Shown here in pieces: positions 48,059 through 56,974 of a stretch of 64,000 nt of DNA. This DNA is from Streptomyces flavotricini (GTDB lineage Bacteria > Actinomycetota > Actinomycetes > Streptomycetales > Streptomycetaceae). Where the stretch lies: NCBI RefSeq assembly GCF_020639365.1, contig NZ_JAINUL010000001.1:6817030-6881029 (forward strand), in the 5' to 3' direction. The stretch's first letter is position 1, and every line of letters starts with the position of its first letter. The notes below the pieces were generated by a model that was not told where the DNA came from, ran no database searches, and worked only from the letters and a program-made list of their open reading frames with translations. The position numbers and the translations under genes are program-made.

Positions 48059-49243
48059 TCAGCGCACCGGGTGCTCCGGTTCGTAGTTGGTCAGCACGCA
48101 GCCGTCGACCCGGGACTTCTCCAGCCGGTACCCGGCCGGGGCGGAGAAGCCCGGCGCGCAGTTCAGGTAGAGGAACTGCAGCTGGTACAGGCCGAACCGG
48201 GCATCCGGGTCGTTGGTCTCCACCGCGATGTTCTCGCCGACGAGCAGCAGGCTCGCGGTGGCCCGCAGCTTTCCGTCGTCCTTCAGGTCGGCCAGCTGGG
48301 CGGCCTTGGCCCTGGTCTGGAGCTTCCTCATGTCCCCGACGGTGTCGAGCCAGCTCAGGTTGACGGCGCGCTGTGCTCCGGCGGGCTGACCGCACAGAGC
48401 ACGGCCCGTGATCCCCCAGTCCAGTGCGTTCCCCTTCACCGCGGGCTGGTAGTCGATGGACTCGATGGCCACCGCCTCGGGGTCCGTGGAGAAGTGCTTC
48501 TCACATTCCCTCAGGGTGCTCCCCACGAGCTTGCGCAGTTCGGCGATGCCGCCCGCGCGGGCGAGACCGAGGCTGCCGGTCTTCGGCTGGCCGGGCTTCT
48601 CGGTGTCGCCGGCCGCCGGGTCCTGAGGGCTCTCGAGGTTCGGACTGCCCGAGCCGTCCTCGGTGGCGAAGAAGTCGGTGAGGCCGCAGCCCTCCACCAG
48701 CGGCTTGCGGTACTGGTACCCCTCGGGCGTGCGGCCGCCCGGGTTGCAGACCAGGACGCGCAGGTCGGAGCGGACCAGGGCCAGGGCGGTCTTCGGCTGG
48801 GTGGGGAAGGCGACGAAGCCCTCGCCGACGAGGACGTTGCTGAAGAGCCCGTAGGATCCGTCGCCCCCGGCGATCCGGTCCATGACGTACTTCTTGTAGC
48901 CCGCCTGGAACTCCTTCATGTCCTTCGGGACGGCAATGGCGATGTCGCCCTTCTCGGGCTTGTCGCTGCACACGCCGACCTCGGTGACCGACCACTGGCC
49001 GACCTTGGGGAAGTCGCCGCTCGGCATCCTCGGGTCGTCGGGCTTCGCGCTCAGGTCCTCGCACGAGGTGAAACGGCGCATGTACCGCTGCGCCTCGGCG
49101 AGGGGGCCTTCGGTGACGGCCGCCGCGTTCGCGGTGGCGGCGGGCGGGGCGGCGTCCTCGCTCCCCTCGCACGCGGAGAGGGTGGAGAGACAGGCGAGGG
49201 CGGCAGTCGTGGCGAGGATCCGCCGGGTCCGCTGGATGTGCAT
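48059..49243 (-). CDS. Lipoprotein with internally repeated segments, function unknown
   Basis: A 394-residue exported lipoprotein: basic start MHIQRTRR, hydrophobic core, lipobox LSAC with Cys at residue 25. The mature protein seems to contain two similar domains: VLVCNPGGRTPEGYQYRKPL, VEGCGLTDFF in the first half and YLNCAPGFSAPAGYRLEKSR, VDGCVLTNYE at the end, each with two cysteines. A Pro/Ser/Asp-rich linker (about 200-225) separates them. No enzyme motif seen. ATG 49243. Confidence 0.75.
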   Translation of the reverse strand: MHIQRTRRILATTAALACLSTLSACEGSEDAAPPAATANAAAVTEGPLAEAQRYMRRFTSCEDLSAKPDDPRMPSGDFPKVGQWSVTEVGVCSDKPEKGDIAIAVPKDMKEFQAGYKKYVMDRIAGGDGSYGLFSNVLVGEGFVAFPTQPKTALALVRSDLRVLVCNPGGRTPEGYQYRKPLVEGCGLTDFFATEDGSGSPNLESPQDPAAGDTEKPGQPKTGSLGLARAGGIAELRKLVGSTLRECEKHFSTDPEAVAIESIDYQPAVKGNALDWGITGRALCGQPAGAQRAVNLSWLDTVGDMRKLQTRAKAAQLADLKDDGKLRATASLLLVGENIAVETNDPDARFGLYQLQFLYLNCAPGFSAPAGYRLEKSRVDGCVLTNYEPEHPVR

Positions 49244-49318
49244 GGGTCGCTTTCGTCGGAGCCGCTGATCATTGCAGGGGGTGGCATGAGCATGCTAAAT
49301 GCTCCGGCGGCCCGCCCG

Positions 49319-49828
49319 TCACCCCGCCCAGCGCGCCAGTGTGTCGAAGTCCGGGCGGGTCAGGCCGATCCGCTCGTCGATGCGCATCAACAGCGCCCGC
49401 GCCGGATGGCGCTGGTCGGCGTACTCCCGGTCCAGGTCGGTGATGTCGTCGTCGATCCACGCGAACTCCCGTGCGCCCGCGTACTCCAGGACGTACTGCG
49501 TCTTCCAGAAGGTCCCGCGCGGGGCCCGCCCGTGCATCTGCGGCCAGTCGATGTACGGGAGCCGCGGCAGGCCCAGGTGCGGGCCTATCCAGTCGTTCGC
49601 CTCGTCCTTCCAGGTGGTGGCCCAGACCAGCTCGTACGAGCGCGCCAGCGCGAGCAGCTCCGCTCCGTGGGCGTGGTTCAGCCAGACCCGGAGCGGCCGC
49701 CGGCTCTCGGCCTCCGCCCATCCGGTCGGGCGCATCCGGTGGGTGGAGTACCCCTGAGGGCGGCGCTGGGCCTGGGCCGCGTACGGGTTCAGCGGGCCGT
49801 CGACGTCGATCAGCAGCAGCGGCTTCAT
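49319..49828 (-). CDS. HAD-like protein (domain found in RNA-repair-associated HADs)
   Basis: Small protein of 169 residues with the HAD motif I LLLIDVDGPLNPYAAQ, motif II in VWATTWKDEAND, and an acidic motif IV REFAWIDDDITDLDRE. It resembles the HAD domain of 'Swiss Army Knife' RNA repair proteins and stand-alone actinobacterial relatives. ATG 49828. Divergent from the TetR gene by 89 bases. Confidence 0.75.
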   Translation of the reverse strand: MKPLLLIDVDGPLNPYAAQAQRRPQGYSTHRMRPTGWAEAESRRPLRVWLNHAHGAELLALARSYELVWATTWKDEANDWIGPHLGLPRLPYIDWPQMHGRAPRGTFWKTQYVLEYAGAREFAWIDDDITDLDREYADQRHPARALLMRIDERIGLTRPDFDTLARWAG

Positions 49829-49879
49829 GGGGTGAGGATTCCTCTCCGGCCGCCCGGGGGCAGCTCATTTTCGGCTCGG

Positions 49880-49918
49880 ATGAGACAGGCGCGTCTCATT
49901 CGGGGTATGCTTGTCTCA
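49880..49918. promoter_or_regulatory. TetR operator and leaderless promoter
   Basis: ATGAGAC-N6-GTCTCAT (49880-49899) is a perfect palindrome; GTCTCA recurs 20 bases later at 49913-49918, running into the ATG. The -10-like TATGCT (49906-49911) lies six bases before ATG 49918. The TetR protein would therefore cover its own promoter and start codon. Confidence 0.7.
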
Positions 49919-50469
49919 TGGCCATGGATCGTGACCAGGTGCTCCGCGACGCCGCAGCCCTGCTCTCCCGCAAATCGACCGCCACGATGGACGAGGTCGC
50001 CCGCGCCGCAGGCATCGGGCGCGCGACGCTCCACCGGCACTTCGCGGGGCGCGACGCCCTCGTGAGGGCCCTCGAGGAGCTCGGCATCCGCCAGTTCGAG
50101 GCGGCCTTCGACAACGCCCGCCTCGACGAGGGCACGGCGGTCGAGGCCCTGCGCCGGCTCGTGGCCGAGTCCGAGCGCGACGCCCAGCTGCTGGCCTTCC
50201 TCGTCACCGAGAACCAGCTCTTCGAGGGCGATCAGATCAACGAGGGCTGGGCCCGGCTCGACGCCCGCGTCAGCGCGCTCTTCCGGCGCGGACAGGCGGA
50301 GGGCGACATCCGGATCGACCTGAGCCCCGCCTGGCTCACCGAGGCCCTCTACGGCCTCATCGGCACCTGTGCCTGGGCCGTCATGGACGGCCGGGTCGCC
50401 GCGAAGGACTTCCAGTACATGATCATCGAGCTGCTGCTCGGTGGCGCACGACGGAGCGTGGAGAAATGA
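49918..50469 (+). CDS. TetR-family repressor of the adjacent efflux pump
   Basis: Regulator of 183 residues with an N-terminal helix-turn-helix (TMDEVARAAGIGRATLHRHF, about 22-48) and a variable helical ligand domain. ATG 49918 is used; ATG 49924 is two codons in. The message appears leaderless. TGA overlaps the ATG of the MFS gene. It should repress both genes and release on binding a drug-like ligand. Confidence 0.9.
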   Translation: MAMDRDQVLRDAAALLSRKSTATMDEVARAAGIGRATLHRHFAGRDALVRALEELGIRQFEAAFDNARLDEGTAVEALRRLVAESERDAQLLAFLVTENQLFEGDQINEGWARLDARVSALFRRGQAEGDIRIDLSPAWLTEALYGLIGTCAWAVMDGRVAAKDFQYMIIELLLGGARRSVEK

Positions 50470-52040
50470 GCCGCACGGAACAGCTGACCCAGAGGCAGGG
50501 GACGGGGGCGAGCAGGGCCGGGGGAACCGGGGAGAACACGGGGAGCAAGGGGCGCTGGCTGGCGCTCTGCGTGCTCGTCCTGGCCGTCCTGCTGGTCGCG
50601 GTGGACGCCACCGTACTCGGCCTCGCCACACCCTCCATCAGTGAAGACCTCAAGCCCTCCGGCACCCAGCTGCTGTGGATCGGCGACATCTACTCGTTCG
50701 TCATCGCCGGCCTGCTCGTCTCCATGGGCTCCCTCGGTGACCGCATCGGCCGCAAGAAGCTGCTCCTGATCGGCGCCACCGCCTTCGGCGCCGTCTCCGT
50801 CCTCAACGCCTACGCCACCAGCCCCGAGATGATGATCGTGGCCCGCGCCCTGCTCGGCGTGGCCGGCGCGACGCTGATGCCCTCGACCCTCGCCCTGATC
50901 CGGAACATATTCCACGACCCCAAGGAGCGCAGCCTCGCCATCGGCATCTGGGGTGCCACCGCCTCGGCCGGCGCGGCCGTCGGGCCCGTCGTCGGCGGAG
51001 TCCTGCTCCAGCACTTCTGGTGGGGCTCGGTCTTCCTCATCAACGTCCCCGTGATGGTCGCCCTGGTCCTCGTCGGCATCAAGCTGCTGCCCGAGTCGAA
51101 GAACCCGGTGTCCGGCCCCTGGGACCTGCTGAGCGTCGCCCTCTCGCTCGTCGGCGTCATCGGAGTCGTCTACGCCGTCAAGGAGATGGCCACCCACGGC
51201 ATGACCCGGGGCGTCGCGGTCGCCGCCGTCCTCGGTGCCGCGTGCCTGTACGGCTTCGTCCGCCGTCAGTTCAGCCTGCCGTCGCCCCTCCTCGACATGC
51301 GGCTCTTCAAGCACCGCGGTTTCTCCGGCGCGGTCCTCGCCGACCTGCTGACCGTCTTCGGCCTCTCCGGCCTCGTCTTCTTCCTCTCCCAGTTCCTCCA
51401 GCTGGTCCAGGGCCGCGACACCCTCGAGGCGGGCCTCGCCGAACTGCCCGCCGCCGTAGGCGCGGTGGTCACCGGCCTGGTCGCCGGCCGCTACGCCCGC
51501 CGGTACTCGGTGCGGTCGGTCGTCACCGGCGGCCTCGCGGCCATCGGGCTCGCGCTCGGCGCGCTCACCCTCGTCCACAAGGAGAGCGGCTACCCGCTGC
51601 TCGGCGCGGCCCTGCTGGTCGTCGGCCTCGGCGCCGGCTTCTCCTTCACGGTCACCGCCGACGTGATCCTCTCCAGCGTCCCCAAGGAGCAGGCCGGTTC
51701 GGCCTCGGCCGTCTCCGAGACGGCGTACGAGCTGGGCGCGGCCCTCGGCATCGCCCTGCTCGGCTCCATCGTCACCGGCGTCTACCAGAGCTTCACCGCC
51801 CCGGCCTCGGTCCCCGGACCGGTCGCCGACGCCGCGCACGAATCGCTGGGCGGCGCCGTCGAAGCCGCCAAGGCACTGGACCCCGCGACCGCGCAGACGA
51901 TGGTCGGCGCGGCCCAGGACGCCTTCGTGGACGGGCTGCGGCTCGCCTCCGGCGTGGGCGCGGCCGTACTGCTGGCCACCGCGGCGGCGGCCTGGTTCCT
52001 GCTCAGGGGCCAGCGGCTCCAGGACGGCATCGAGCACTGA
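50466..52040 (+). CDS. MFS drug efflux transporter, DHA2 family (EmrB/QacA type)
   Basis: Membrane protein of 524 residues with about fourteen hydrophobic helices. Motif C region GATASAGAAVGPVVGGVLL (helix 5), helix 1 motif LVAVDATVLGLATPSI and motif A SMGSLGDRIGRKKLLL are those of DHA2 drug:H+ antiporters. Start ATG 50466 overlaps the TetR stop (ATGA). It would export a toxic or signalling compound that also induces the TetR protein. Confidence 0.92.
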   Translation: MSRTEQLTQRQGTGASRAGGTGENTGSKGRWLALCVLVLAVLLVAVDATVLGLATPSISEDLKPSGTQLLWIGDIYSFVIAGLLVSMGSLGDRIGRKKLLLIGATAFGAVSVLNAYATSPEMMIVARALLGVAGATLMPSTLALIRNIFHDPKERSLAIGIWGATASAGAAVGPVVGGVLLQHFWWGSVFLINVPVMVALVLVGIKLLPESKNPVSGPWDLLSVALSLVGVIGVVYAVKEMATHGMTRGVAVAAVLGAACLYGFVRRQFSLPSPLLDMRLFKHRGFSGAVLADLLTVFGLSGLVFFLSQFLQLVQGRDTLEAGLAELPAAVGAVVTGLVAGRYARRYSVRSVVTGGLAAIGLALGALTLVHKESGYPLLGAALLVVGLGAGFSFTVTADVILSSVPKEQAGSASAVSETAYELGAALGIALLGSIVTGVYQSFTAPASVPGPVADAAHESLGGAVEAAKALDPATAQTMVGAAQDAFVDGLRLASGVGAAVLLATAAAAWFLLRGQRLQDGIEH

Positions 52041-52081
52041 CCGACCCCAAGGGGTGCTGTCGTGAACAGAGTTGACACTCC

Positions 52082-53584
52082 GTGGACCCGCAGGACACCA
52101 TCCCCGCGATGGAGATCAACGAGCTGACGCCGGCGGAACGCCGCGTATGGGACGCATTCCCGCGCGGCGAAGGCGTCGACTTCCGGGAACATCCCGAGGA
52201 CAGCTCCGTCGACGGGGCCGGGTGGGGCCCGGAGCGCACCGTACGCGCGGACGTGCTGCGCGCCCTCTTGCTGGGCGCGGCCACCGCCGAGGAGGGCCGG
52301 GTCGCCGGACTCAAGATCAAGGGTGCGCGGATCGTCGGCGACCTCGACCTCAGGTACGCGGTCGTCGACCACCCCATACGCCTGCGCGACTGCTGGTTCG
52401 AGCGCAAGCCCCTGCTGTACGGGTCCCGGCTGAAGGCGCTCGTCCTCGGCTACTCCACCCTCCCCGGCCTCACCGCCGCCACGATGCGCGTCGAGGTGGT
52501 CCTGCGGCTCTCCTGCTGCCGGATCACCGGCCCCGTCCGGCTGCAAGGCGCCAAGGTGGACGGCGGCCTCTTCCTCCAGGGGGCGGTGATCGGACCGACA
52601 ACGGGCGACGAAGCGGAGGAGCCGCCGCTCCAGCTCAACCACATCGAAATCGGCACCGACATCATCGCGAACGACCTGACGGTCCACGGCGAGATGCGGC
52701 TGAACGGCGCCACCGTGGGCGGACAGGTCCAGCTCGACAGGGCCCGTCTGCTCACGCCCGGCGGCATGGCCCTGCACGCCGAGACGCTGACCGTCGGAAC
52801 CGACCTGCGCGCGCACCGCCTGCACGCCCGCGGCATGGTCAACCTCACCGGCTCCCGCATACCCGGCCAGGCACATCTGACCCGCGCCGACCTCGCCAAC
52901 CCCGGCGGAACCGCACTGCGCGCCTCCAGCTGCGCCATCGGCGAACTGTGGCTGCGCCACTGCCCACCGATCCAGGGCGACGTGAACCTGCGCCGGTCCA
53001 CCTTCGACCTGCTCCACGTCGAGCCCGGCTCCTGGCCCGAGCGGATCGCCATCGACGGCCTCACCTACCGCACCCTCGCCCCGCACCTGCCGCCCGAGCA
53101 GCGGCTGCCCGCGCTGGAGCGGGAGGAGTCGGGATACCTCCCCTACGCGTACGAGCAGCTCGGCGCGGCCTACCGCACGGTGGGCGACGAGGCGGGGGCC
53201 CGCACGGTACAGCTCGCCAAGCTGCGGCGGCACCGCGGCACCCTGCCCCGGCACGCCAGGGCCTGGGGACTGCTGCAGGACGCCACCGTCGGCTACGGGT
53301 TCCGGCCGCTCCGGGCCACCGGCTGGCTGGTCGCGCTCCTGCTGACGGGGACGGTCGCCTACTCGGTCACGCCCCCCAGGCCGCTGAAGGCGGGGGAGGC
53401 CCCCGACTTCAACGCGGTCTTCTACACGATCGACCTGATGCTGCCGATCATCGGCTTCGGGCAGGAGTCCGCCTATGCGCCGAGCGGCTGGTACCAGTGG
53501 CTCTCGTACGTGCTGATCGTGACCGGCTGGGTCCTCGCCACGACGACCGCGGCGGGCGTCAGCCGGTCACTGCAACGGCAGTAG
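52082..53584 (+). CDS. Membrane-anchored protein with beta-helix-like repeats
   Basis: A 500-residue protein known in streptomycete annotations as 'membrane-associated oxidoreductase', though I see no oxidoreductase motif. A long central region of repeated short segments (LKIKGARIVGDLDLRYA, LQGAKVDGGLFLQGAVI, LNGATVGGQVQLDRARL) suggests a right-handed beta-helix. Two or three hydrophobic helices end the chain (ATGWLVALLLTGTVAYSV; WLSYVLIVTGWVLATTTAAG). GTG 52082 and ATG 52109 are both possible starts; neither has a strong ribosome binding site. It is 41 bases after the MFS gene. Confidence 0.65.
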   Translation: MDPQDTIPAMEINELTPAERRVWDAFPRGEGVDFREHPEDSSVDGAGWGPERTVRADVLRALLLGAATAEEGRVAGLKIKGARIVGDLDLRYAVVDHPIRLRDCWFERKPLLYGSRLKALVLGYSTLPGLTAATMRVEVVLRLSCCRITGPVRLQGAKVDGGLFLQGAVIGPTTGDEAEEPPLQLNHIEIGTDIIANDLTVHGEMRLNGATVGGQVQLDRARLLTPGGMALHAETLTVGTDLRAHRLHARGMVNLTGSRIPGQAHLTRADLANPGGTALRASSCAIGELWLRHCPPIQGDVNLRRSTFDLLHVEPGSWPERIAIDGLTYRTLAPHLPPEQRLPALEREESGYLPYAYEQLGAAYRTVGDEAGARTVQLAKLRRHRGTLPRHARAWGLLQDATVGYGFRPLRATGWLVALLLTGTVAYSVTPPRPLKAGEAPDFNAVFYTIDLMLPIIGFGQESAYAPSGWYQWLSYVLIVTGWVLATTTAAGVSRSLQRQ

Positions 53585-53593
53585 GAGCCGGAG

Positions 53594-54265
53594 CTACGCG
53601 GCCTTCGCCTTGGTGGCGTACATGTCCACGTACTCCTGGCCCGAGAGCCGCATGACCTCCGCCATCACCGAGTCGGTGACGGCGCGCAGCACGTAGCGGT
53701 CGCGGTCCATGCCCTCGTAGCGGGAGAACTCCATCGGCTCGCCGAAGCGGACGGTGACCCGGCCCGGGCGGGGCATGCCCTTGCCGCCCGGCTGGAGCTT
53801 GTCGGTGCCGATCATCGCGAAGGGGACCACGGGGGCGCCGGTCATCAGGGTGAGGCGGGCGATGCCGGTGCGGCCGCGGTAGAGGCGGCCGTCGGGGGAG
53901 CGGGTGCCCTCGGGGTAGATCCCGAAGATCTTGCCCTCTTCGAGGATGCGGCGGCCGGTCATCAGGGCGGCGACGCCGCCGTTGGCGCCGTCACGGTCGA
54001 CCGGGATCATGCCGGCCCCGGTGAAGAACCATGCCATGGCACGACCCTTGATGCCCTTGCCCGTCACGTACTCGTCCTTGCCGATGAAGTGGACCGTGCG
54101 GTCGCACACCAGCGGAAGGATCATGGAGTCGATGAAGGTGAGGTGGTTGCCCGCCAGGATCACCGGACCGGTGCCCGGGATGTTCTCGATGCCCTCCACA
54201 CGGGTGCGGAACATCATGCGCATGACCGGTCCGACAGTGGCTTTGATGAGCGATGTACGGAACAA
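53594..54265 (-). CDS. 1-acyl-sn-glycerol-3-phosphate acyltransferase (PlsC-like)
   Basis: Membrane-associated acyltransferase of 223 residues for phosphatidic acid synthesis. The catalytic H-x4-D is in AGNHLTFIDSMILP, the glycerophosphate-binding motif in GIYPEGTRSPDGRLYRGRTG and the last block in APVVPFAMIG. I start at TTG 54265: GGAGGG sits six bases before it, the family usually begins about 35 residues before the HxxxxD motif, and codons upstream (cga aaa tcg cgt ttc gat) lack the GC-rich third positions. ATG 54403 would add 46 residues. Converges with the membrane-protein gene. Confidence 0.87.
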   Translation of the reverse strand: MFRTSLIKATVGPVMRMMFRTRVEGIENIPGTGPVILAGNHLTFIDSMILPLVCDRTVHFIGKDEYVTGKGIKGRAMAWFFTGAGMIPVDRDGANGGVAALMTGRRILEEGKIFGIYPEGTRSPDGRLYRGRTGIARLTLMTGAPVVPFAMIGTDKLQPGGKGMPRPGRVTVRFGEPMEFSRYEGMDRDRYVLRAVTDSVMAEVMRLSGQEYVDMYATKAKAA

Positions 54266-54527
54266 CGTGAGCCCTCCGGCATCGAAACGCGATTTTCGCA
54301 CCACACGGGGGTAGTGCAGGTGAGGACGATACTCGCGGGTCACCGCCGAGCGCACATCGGGTTCACGAGGTGGATACGCAGTGTTGACGCACGTTTCCGC
54401 CATGTTCCCCCCGGGCCCACCCCCGCGCCACCGGCCGCTGCCTACGATGCGCACGCCCAATCGGGCCGGTCGGGCCCGCAGAAACCGGGTACCGCCCCGG
54501 CCCCCTCAGACGACTGGAGTGGCACTC

Positions 54528-55730
54528 ATGACGCAGGGTGGGGCAGCACGGCGCACGGTCCTGGGGGCGGCCGTCCTGGCGGCGGGCGGCGGCATGGCCG
54601 GAATTTCGGCGGGATCCGCCTCCGCCGCCGAGGGAGCGGGGGCCGCGGACGCGGCGCAGGCGGCTCGGGCGACCCACGCCGACGACGTACGCCGCGGCGG
54701 CTACCGGGACCTCCCCGTCCCGCTGGTCATCGGCCACCGCGGGGCCTGCGGCTACCGGCCCGAGCACACCCTCGGCTCGTACCAGCTCGCCCTCGACCTG
54801 GGCGCGGACGTCGTCGAGCAGGACCTGGTGCCCACCAGGGACGGCCACCTGGTGTGTCGGCACGAGAACGAGATCGGCGGCACCACGGACGTCGCCGACC
54901 ACCCCGGGTTCGCCTCCCGGCGTACGACCAAGTCGATCGACGGGGTCGCGGTCACGGGCTGGTTCACCGAGGACTTCACCCTCGCCGAGCTGAAGACCCT
55001 GCGGGCGAAGGAACGCATCCCCGCCGTCCGTCAGCGCAACACCCTCTACGACGGCCGGTGGGACGTGCCCACCTTCGAAGAGGTGCTGCGCTGGGCCGAC
55101 CGCGAGGGCAAGCGGCGCGGCAGGCGCGTGTGGCTGCACGTCGAGACCAAGCACCCCACGTACTTCCGGTCCCTGGGCCTGGGTCTCGAAGAGCCCCTCG
55201 CCAAGCTGCTGCGCCGCTACGGCCGCGACGGCCTGGGCGCTCCCCTCTTCCTGCAGTCCTTCGAGCCCTCCAGCATCCAGCGGCTCTCCCGGCTGGTGTC
55301 CGCGCCGCGCGTGGTCCTGCTGTCCGCCGCCGGCACCCGGCCCTGGGACTTCGAACAGGCCAAGGACCCGCGCACGGTGTCGGACCTGGTCAAGCCCGAG
55401 GGCCTGAAGTGGATCGCCGGATTCGCCCAGGGCATCGGCCCCACCATGGACCTGATCCTCCCGCGCGACGCGGCCGGCAAGCTCGGCGCCCCGACCACGC
55501 TGGTCAAGGACGCCCACGCCCGCGGGCTGGTGCTGCACCCCTACACCGCGCGCAACGAGAACACCTTCCTGCCGGCCGAGTACCGCAAGGGCACCGACCC
55601 GAACGCGTACGGAGACGCCTTCGGCGCCTTCAAGAGGTACTTCGAGCAGGGAATCGACGGCATCTTCACGGACAACGCGGACACCGGACTGCTCGCGGCG
55701 GAGGCCTTCCGGCGGGGGCGCGGCCGCTGA
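54528..55730 (+). CDS. Secreted glycerophosphodiester phosphodiesterase (GlpQ-like)
   Basis: Exported enzyme of 400 residues. A Tat-type signal (ARRTVLGAAVLAAGGGMAG, cleavage near ASA) is followed by the GDPD barrel: VIGHRGACGYRPEHT, DVVEQDLVPTRDGHLVCRHE and WLHVETKHPTYF carry the catalytic His/Arg/Glu and calcium ligands. In S. coelicolor the corresponding gene is glpQ1 (SCO1565). ATG 54528 follows TGGAG. It degrades glycerophosphodiesters or teichoic acids outside the cell for phosphate and glycerol. Confidence 0.9.
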   Translation: MTQGGAARRTVLGAAVLAAGGGMAGISAGSASAAEGAGAADAAQAARATHADDVRRGGYRDLPVPLVIGHRGACGYRPEHTLGSYQLALDLGADVVEQDLVPTRDGHLVCRHENEIGGTTDVADHPGFASRRTTKSIDGVAVTGWFTEDFTLAELKTLRAKERIPAVRQRNTLYDGRWDVPTFEEVLRWADREGKRRGRRVWLHVETKHPTYFRSLGLGLEEPLAKLLRRYGRDGLGAPLFLQSFEPSSIQRLSRLVSAPRVVLLSAAGTRPWDFEQAKDPRTVSDLVKPEGLKWIAGFAQGIGPTMDLILPRDAAGKLGAPTTLVKDAHARGLVLHPYTARNENTFLPAEYRKGTDPNAYGDAFGAFKRYFEQGIDGIFTDNADTGLLAAEAFRRGRGR

Positions 55731-55857
55731 GGAGCGAGGGTCGGGTTTCGGCCGAAGTCGAGGTCCCACACCGTCAACAGATAAGCGGAATATCACGTAC
55801 GGGTGGGCTGTGCCGGGTGCGGAAACCGCCGGGCGCGGCCCGCGCGTCCCGCCCGGC

Positions 55858-56405
55858 ATGGACCTGCTGAAGGACTCCGACCTGCTGAACGAACTGGGCC
55901 CGCTGCTCTCCGCCGAGGCGGCCGCGGAGGCCCCGGGCGCCGGAGTGGAAGCGGCCGATCTGGAGCAAGCCGTCTGGGTCATCTTGGCACCGTGAAGTGG
56001 TTCAACTCGGAAAAGGGCTTCGGCTTCATCGAGCAGGACGGTGGCGGCCCGGACGTCTTCGCCCACTACGTGCGCGCCGAGGCCCGGCTCGCCCGCCGCC
56101 GCGCCCGCCGCGAGATTCCGTACGGCGGCCGGCCCGGCAGCGCGGGCGCCGAGCCCGAAGACGCCCTGCTGCACGGGGAGGAGAACCGGGCCCTCCGATC
56201 GGCGGTCGCCCGATTGCCCGGACGGTGTCCGGAGCTCATGGGGGCACTTCTTTCGCCCAGAGACCTCACCTACCGTGAAATCGCAGGAGAGTTGGGTATC
56301 TCACAAGGAAGTTTGGGACCCGTCCGTTCCCGTTGCCTGGGATGTCTGCGCAGAATGCTCGCGTCAGAGGTTGCGGCTCCTCGCCTTCGGGGAAGGGAGC
56401 GGTAG
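55858..56405 (+). pseudogene. Disrupted sigma-70-family gene carrying a cold-shock-protein fragment
   Basis: ATG 55858 opens MDLLKDSDLLNELGPLLSAE and reaches DLEQAVWV, which resembles the N-terminus of a small actinobacterial sigma factor. It then stops at TGA 55993. From about 55986 to 56069 another frame encodes GTVKWFNSEKGFGFIEQD, GGGPDVFAHY, the first half of a CspA-type protein. That frame continues without a break into sigma-like sequence VRAEARLARRRARREIPYG and a region 4 HTH (LTYREIAGELGISQGSLGPV, RSRCLGCLRRML) to TAG 56405. The N-terminal sigma frame is out of phase with the rest. The normal gene would have region 2 sequence where the Csp segment lies. No full sigma factor can be made. 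Confidence 0.75.
55986..56069 (+). other. Cold-shock-protein gene fragment (28 codons)
   Basis: 84 bases that read GTVKWFNSEKGFGFIEQD plus GGGPDVFAHY, matching residues 3-30 or so of streptomycete CspA proteins, including the RNP-1 motif KGFGFI and RNP-2-type VFAHY. The rest of a Csp protein (SNI...ENI) is missing. It is embedded in the sigma-like gene. Confidence 0.8.
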
Positions 56406-56442
56406 ACCAATGGGCCACCAGGTGAGCGGGAGGCATGCGCAC

Positions 56443-56949
56443 ATGGGCATGAGCGTGACCATTTCGGCGGCAGCTGCCGAGGACACTGAGCAGATCCTCA
56501 AACTGCAGTACCTGGCGTTCCAGCGTGAGGCCGAGCTGTACGGCAACTACCGCATCCAGCCGCTCACCCAGACCCTGGACTCCCTCAAGGCGGAGCTGGA
56601 GTCGGACACCGTGCTCGTGGCCCGGCTCGGCGACGAAGTGGTCGGCACCGTGCGCGGCAGCGTCGACGAGGACGGCACCGGCAAGATCGCCAAGCTCTGC
56701 GTCCACCCGCGCCTGCAGGGCCACGGGCTCGGCGCCCGGCTGCTGCGCGCCGTCGAGGAGGCCCTCGCGGGCCACGCCGAGACCACCCGCTTCCGCCTGC
56801 ACACCGGCCACAAGAGCGAGTCCAACCTGCGCCTCTACCGCAAGGCCGGTTACGTACAGGTCGGCGGTCGCACGGCCTCCGACGGCGTGCGCCTGGTCAT
56901 CCTGGAGAAGGAGGCCACCGACGCGGCCGACTTCGCGGTCAGCGCCTGA
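56443..56949 (+). CDS. GNAT-family N-acetyltransferase
   Basis: Acetyltransferase of 168 residues. Motif A, which binds acetyl-CoA, is IAKLCVHPRLQGHGLGARLL; the B motif region is SNLRLYRKAGYVQVG. ATG 56443 is chosen because GGGAGG is nine bases upstream; ATG 56410 would add 11 residues. It lies 37 bases after the disrupted sigma gene. The substrate is unknown. Confidence 0.85.
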   Translation: MGMSVTISAAAAEDTEQILKLQYLAFQREAELYGNYRIQPLTQTLDSLKAELESDTVLVARLGDEVVGTVRGSVDEDGTGKIAKLCVHPRLQGHGLGARLLRAVEEALAGHAETTRFRLHTGHKSESNLRLYRKAGYVQVGGRTASDGVRLVILEKEATDAADFAVSA

Positions 56950-56974
56950 CGCTGCCGACCCCTGAGCCCAGTGT

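Noticed and set aside
54266..54460. Longer PlsC starting at ATG 54403 or further upstream
   Set aside because: Codons between 54266 and 54310 do not have the GC-rich third positions seen in all real genes here, and a good ribosome binding site precedes TTG 54265.
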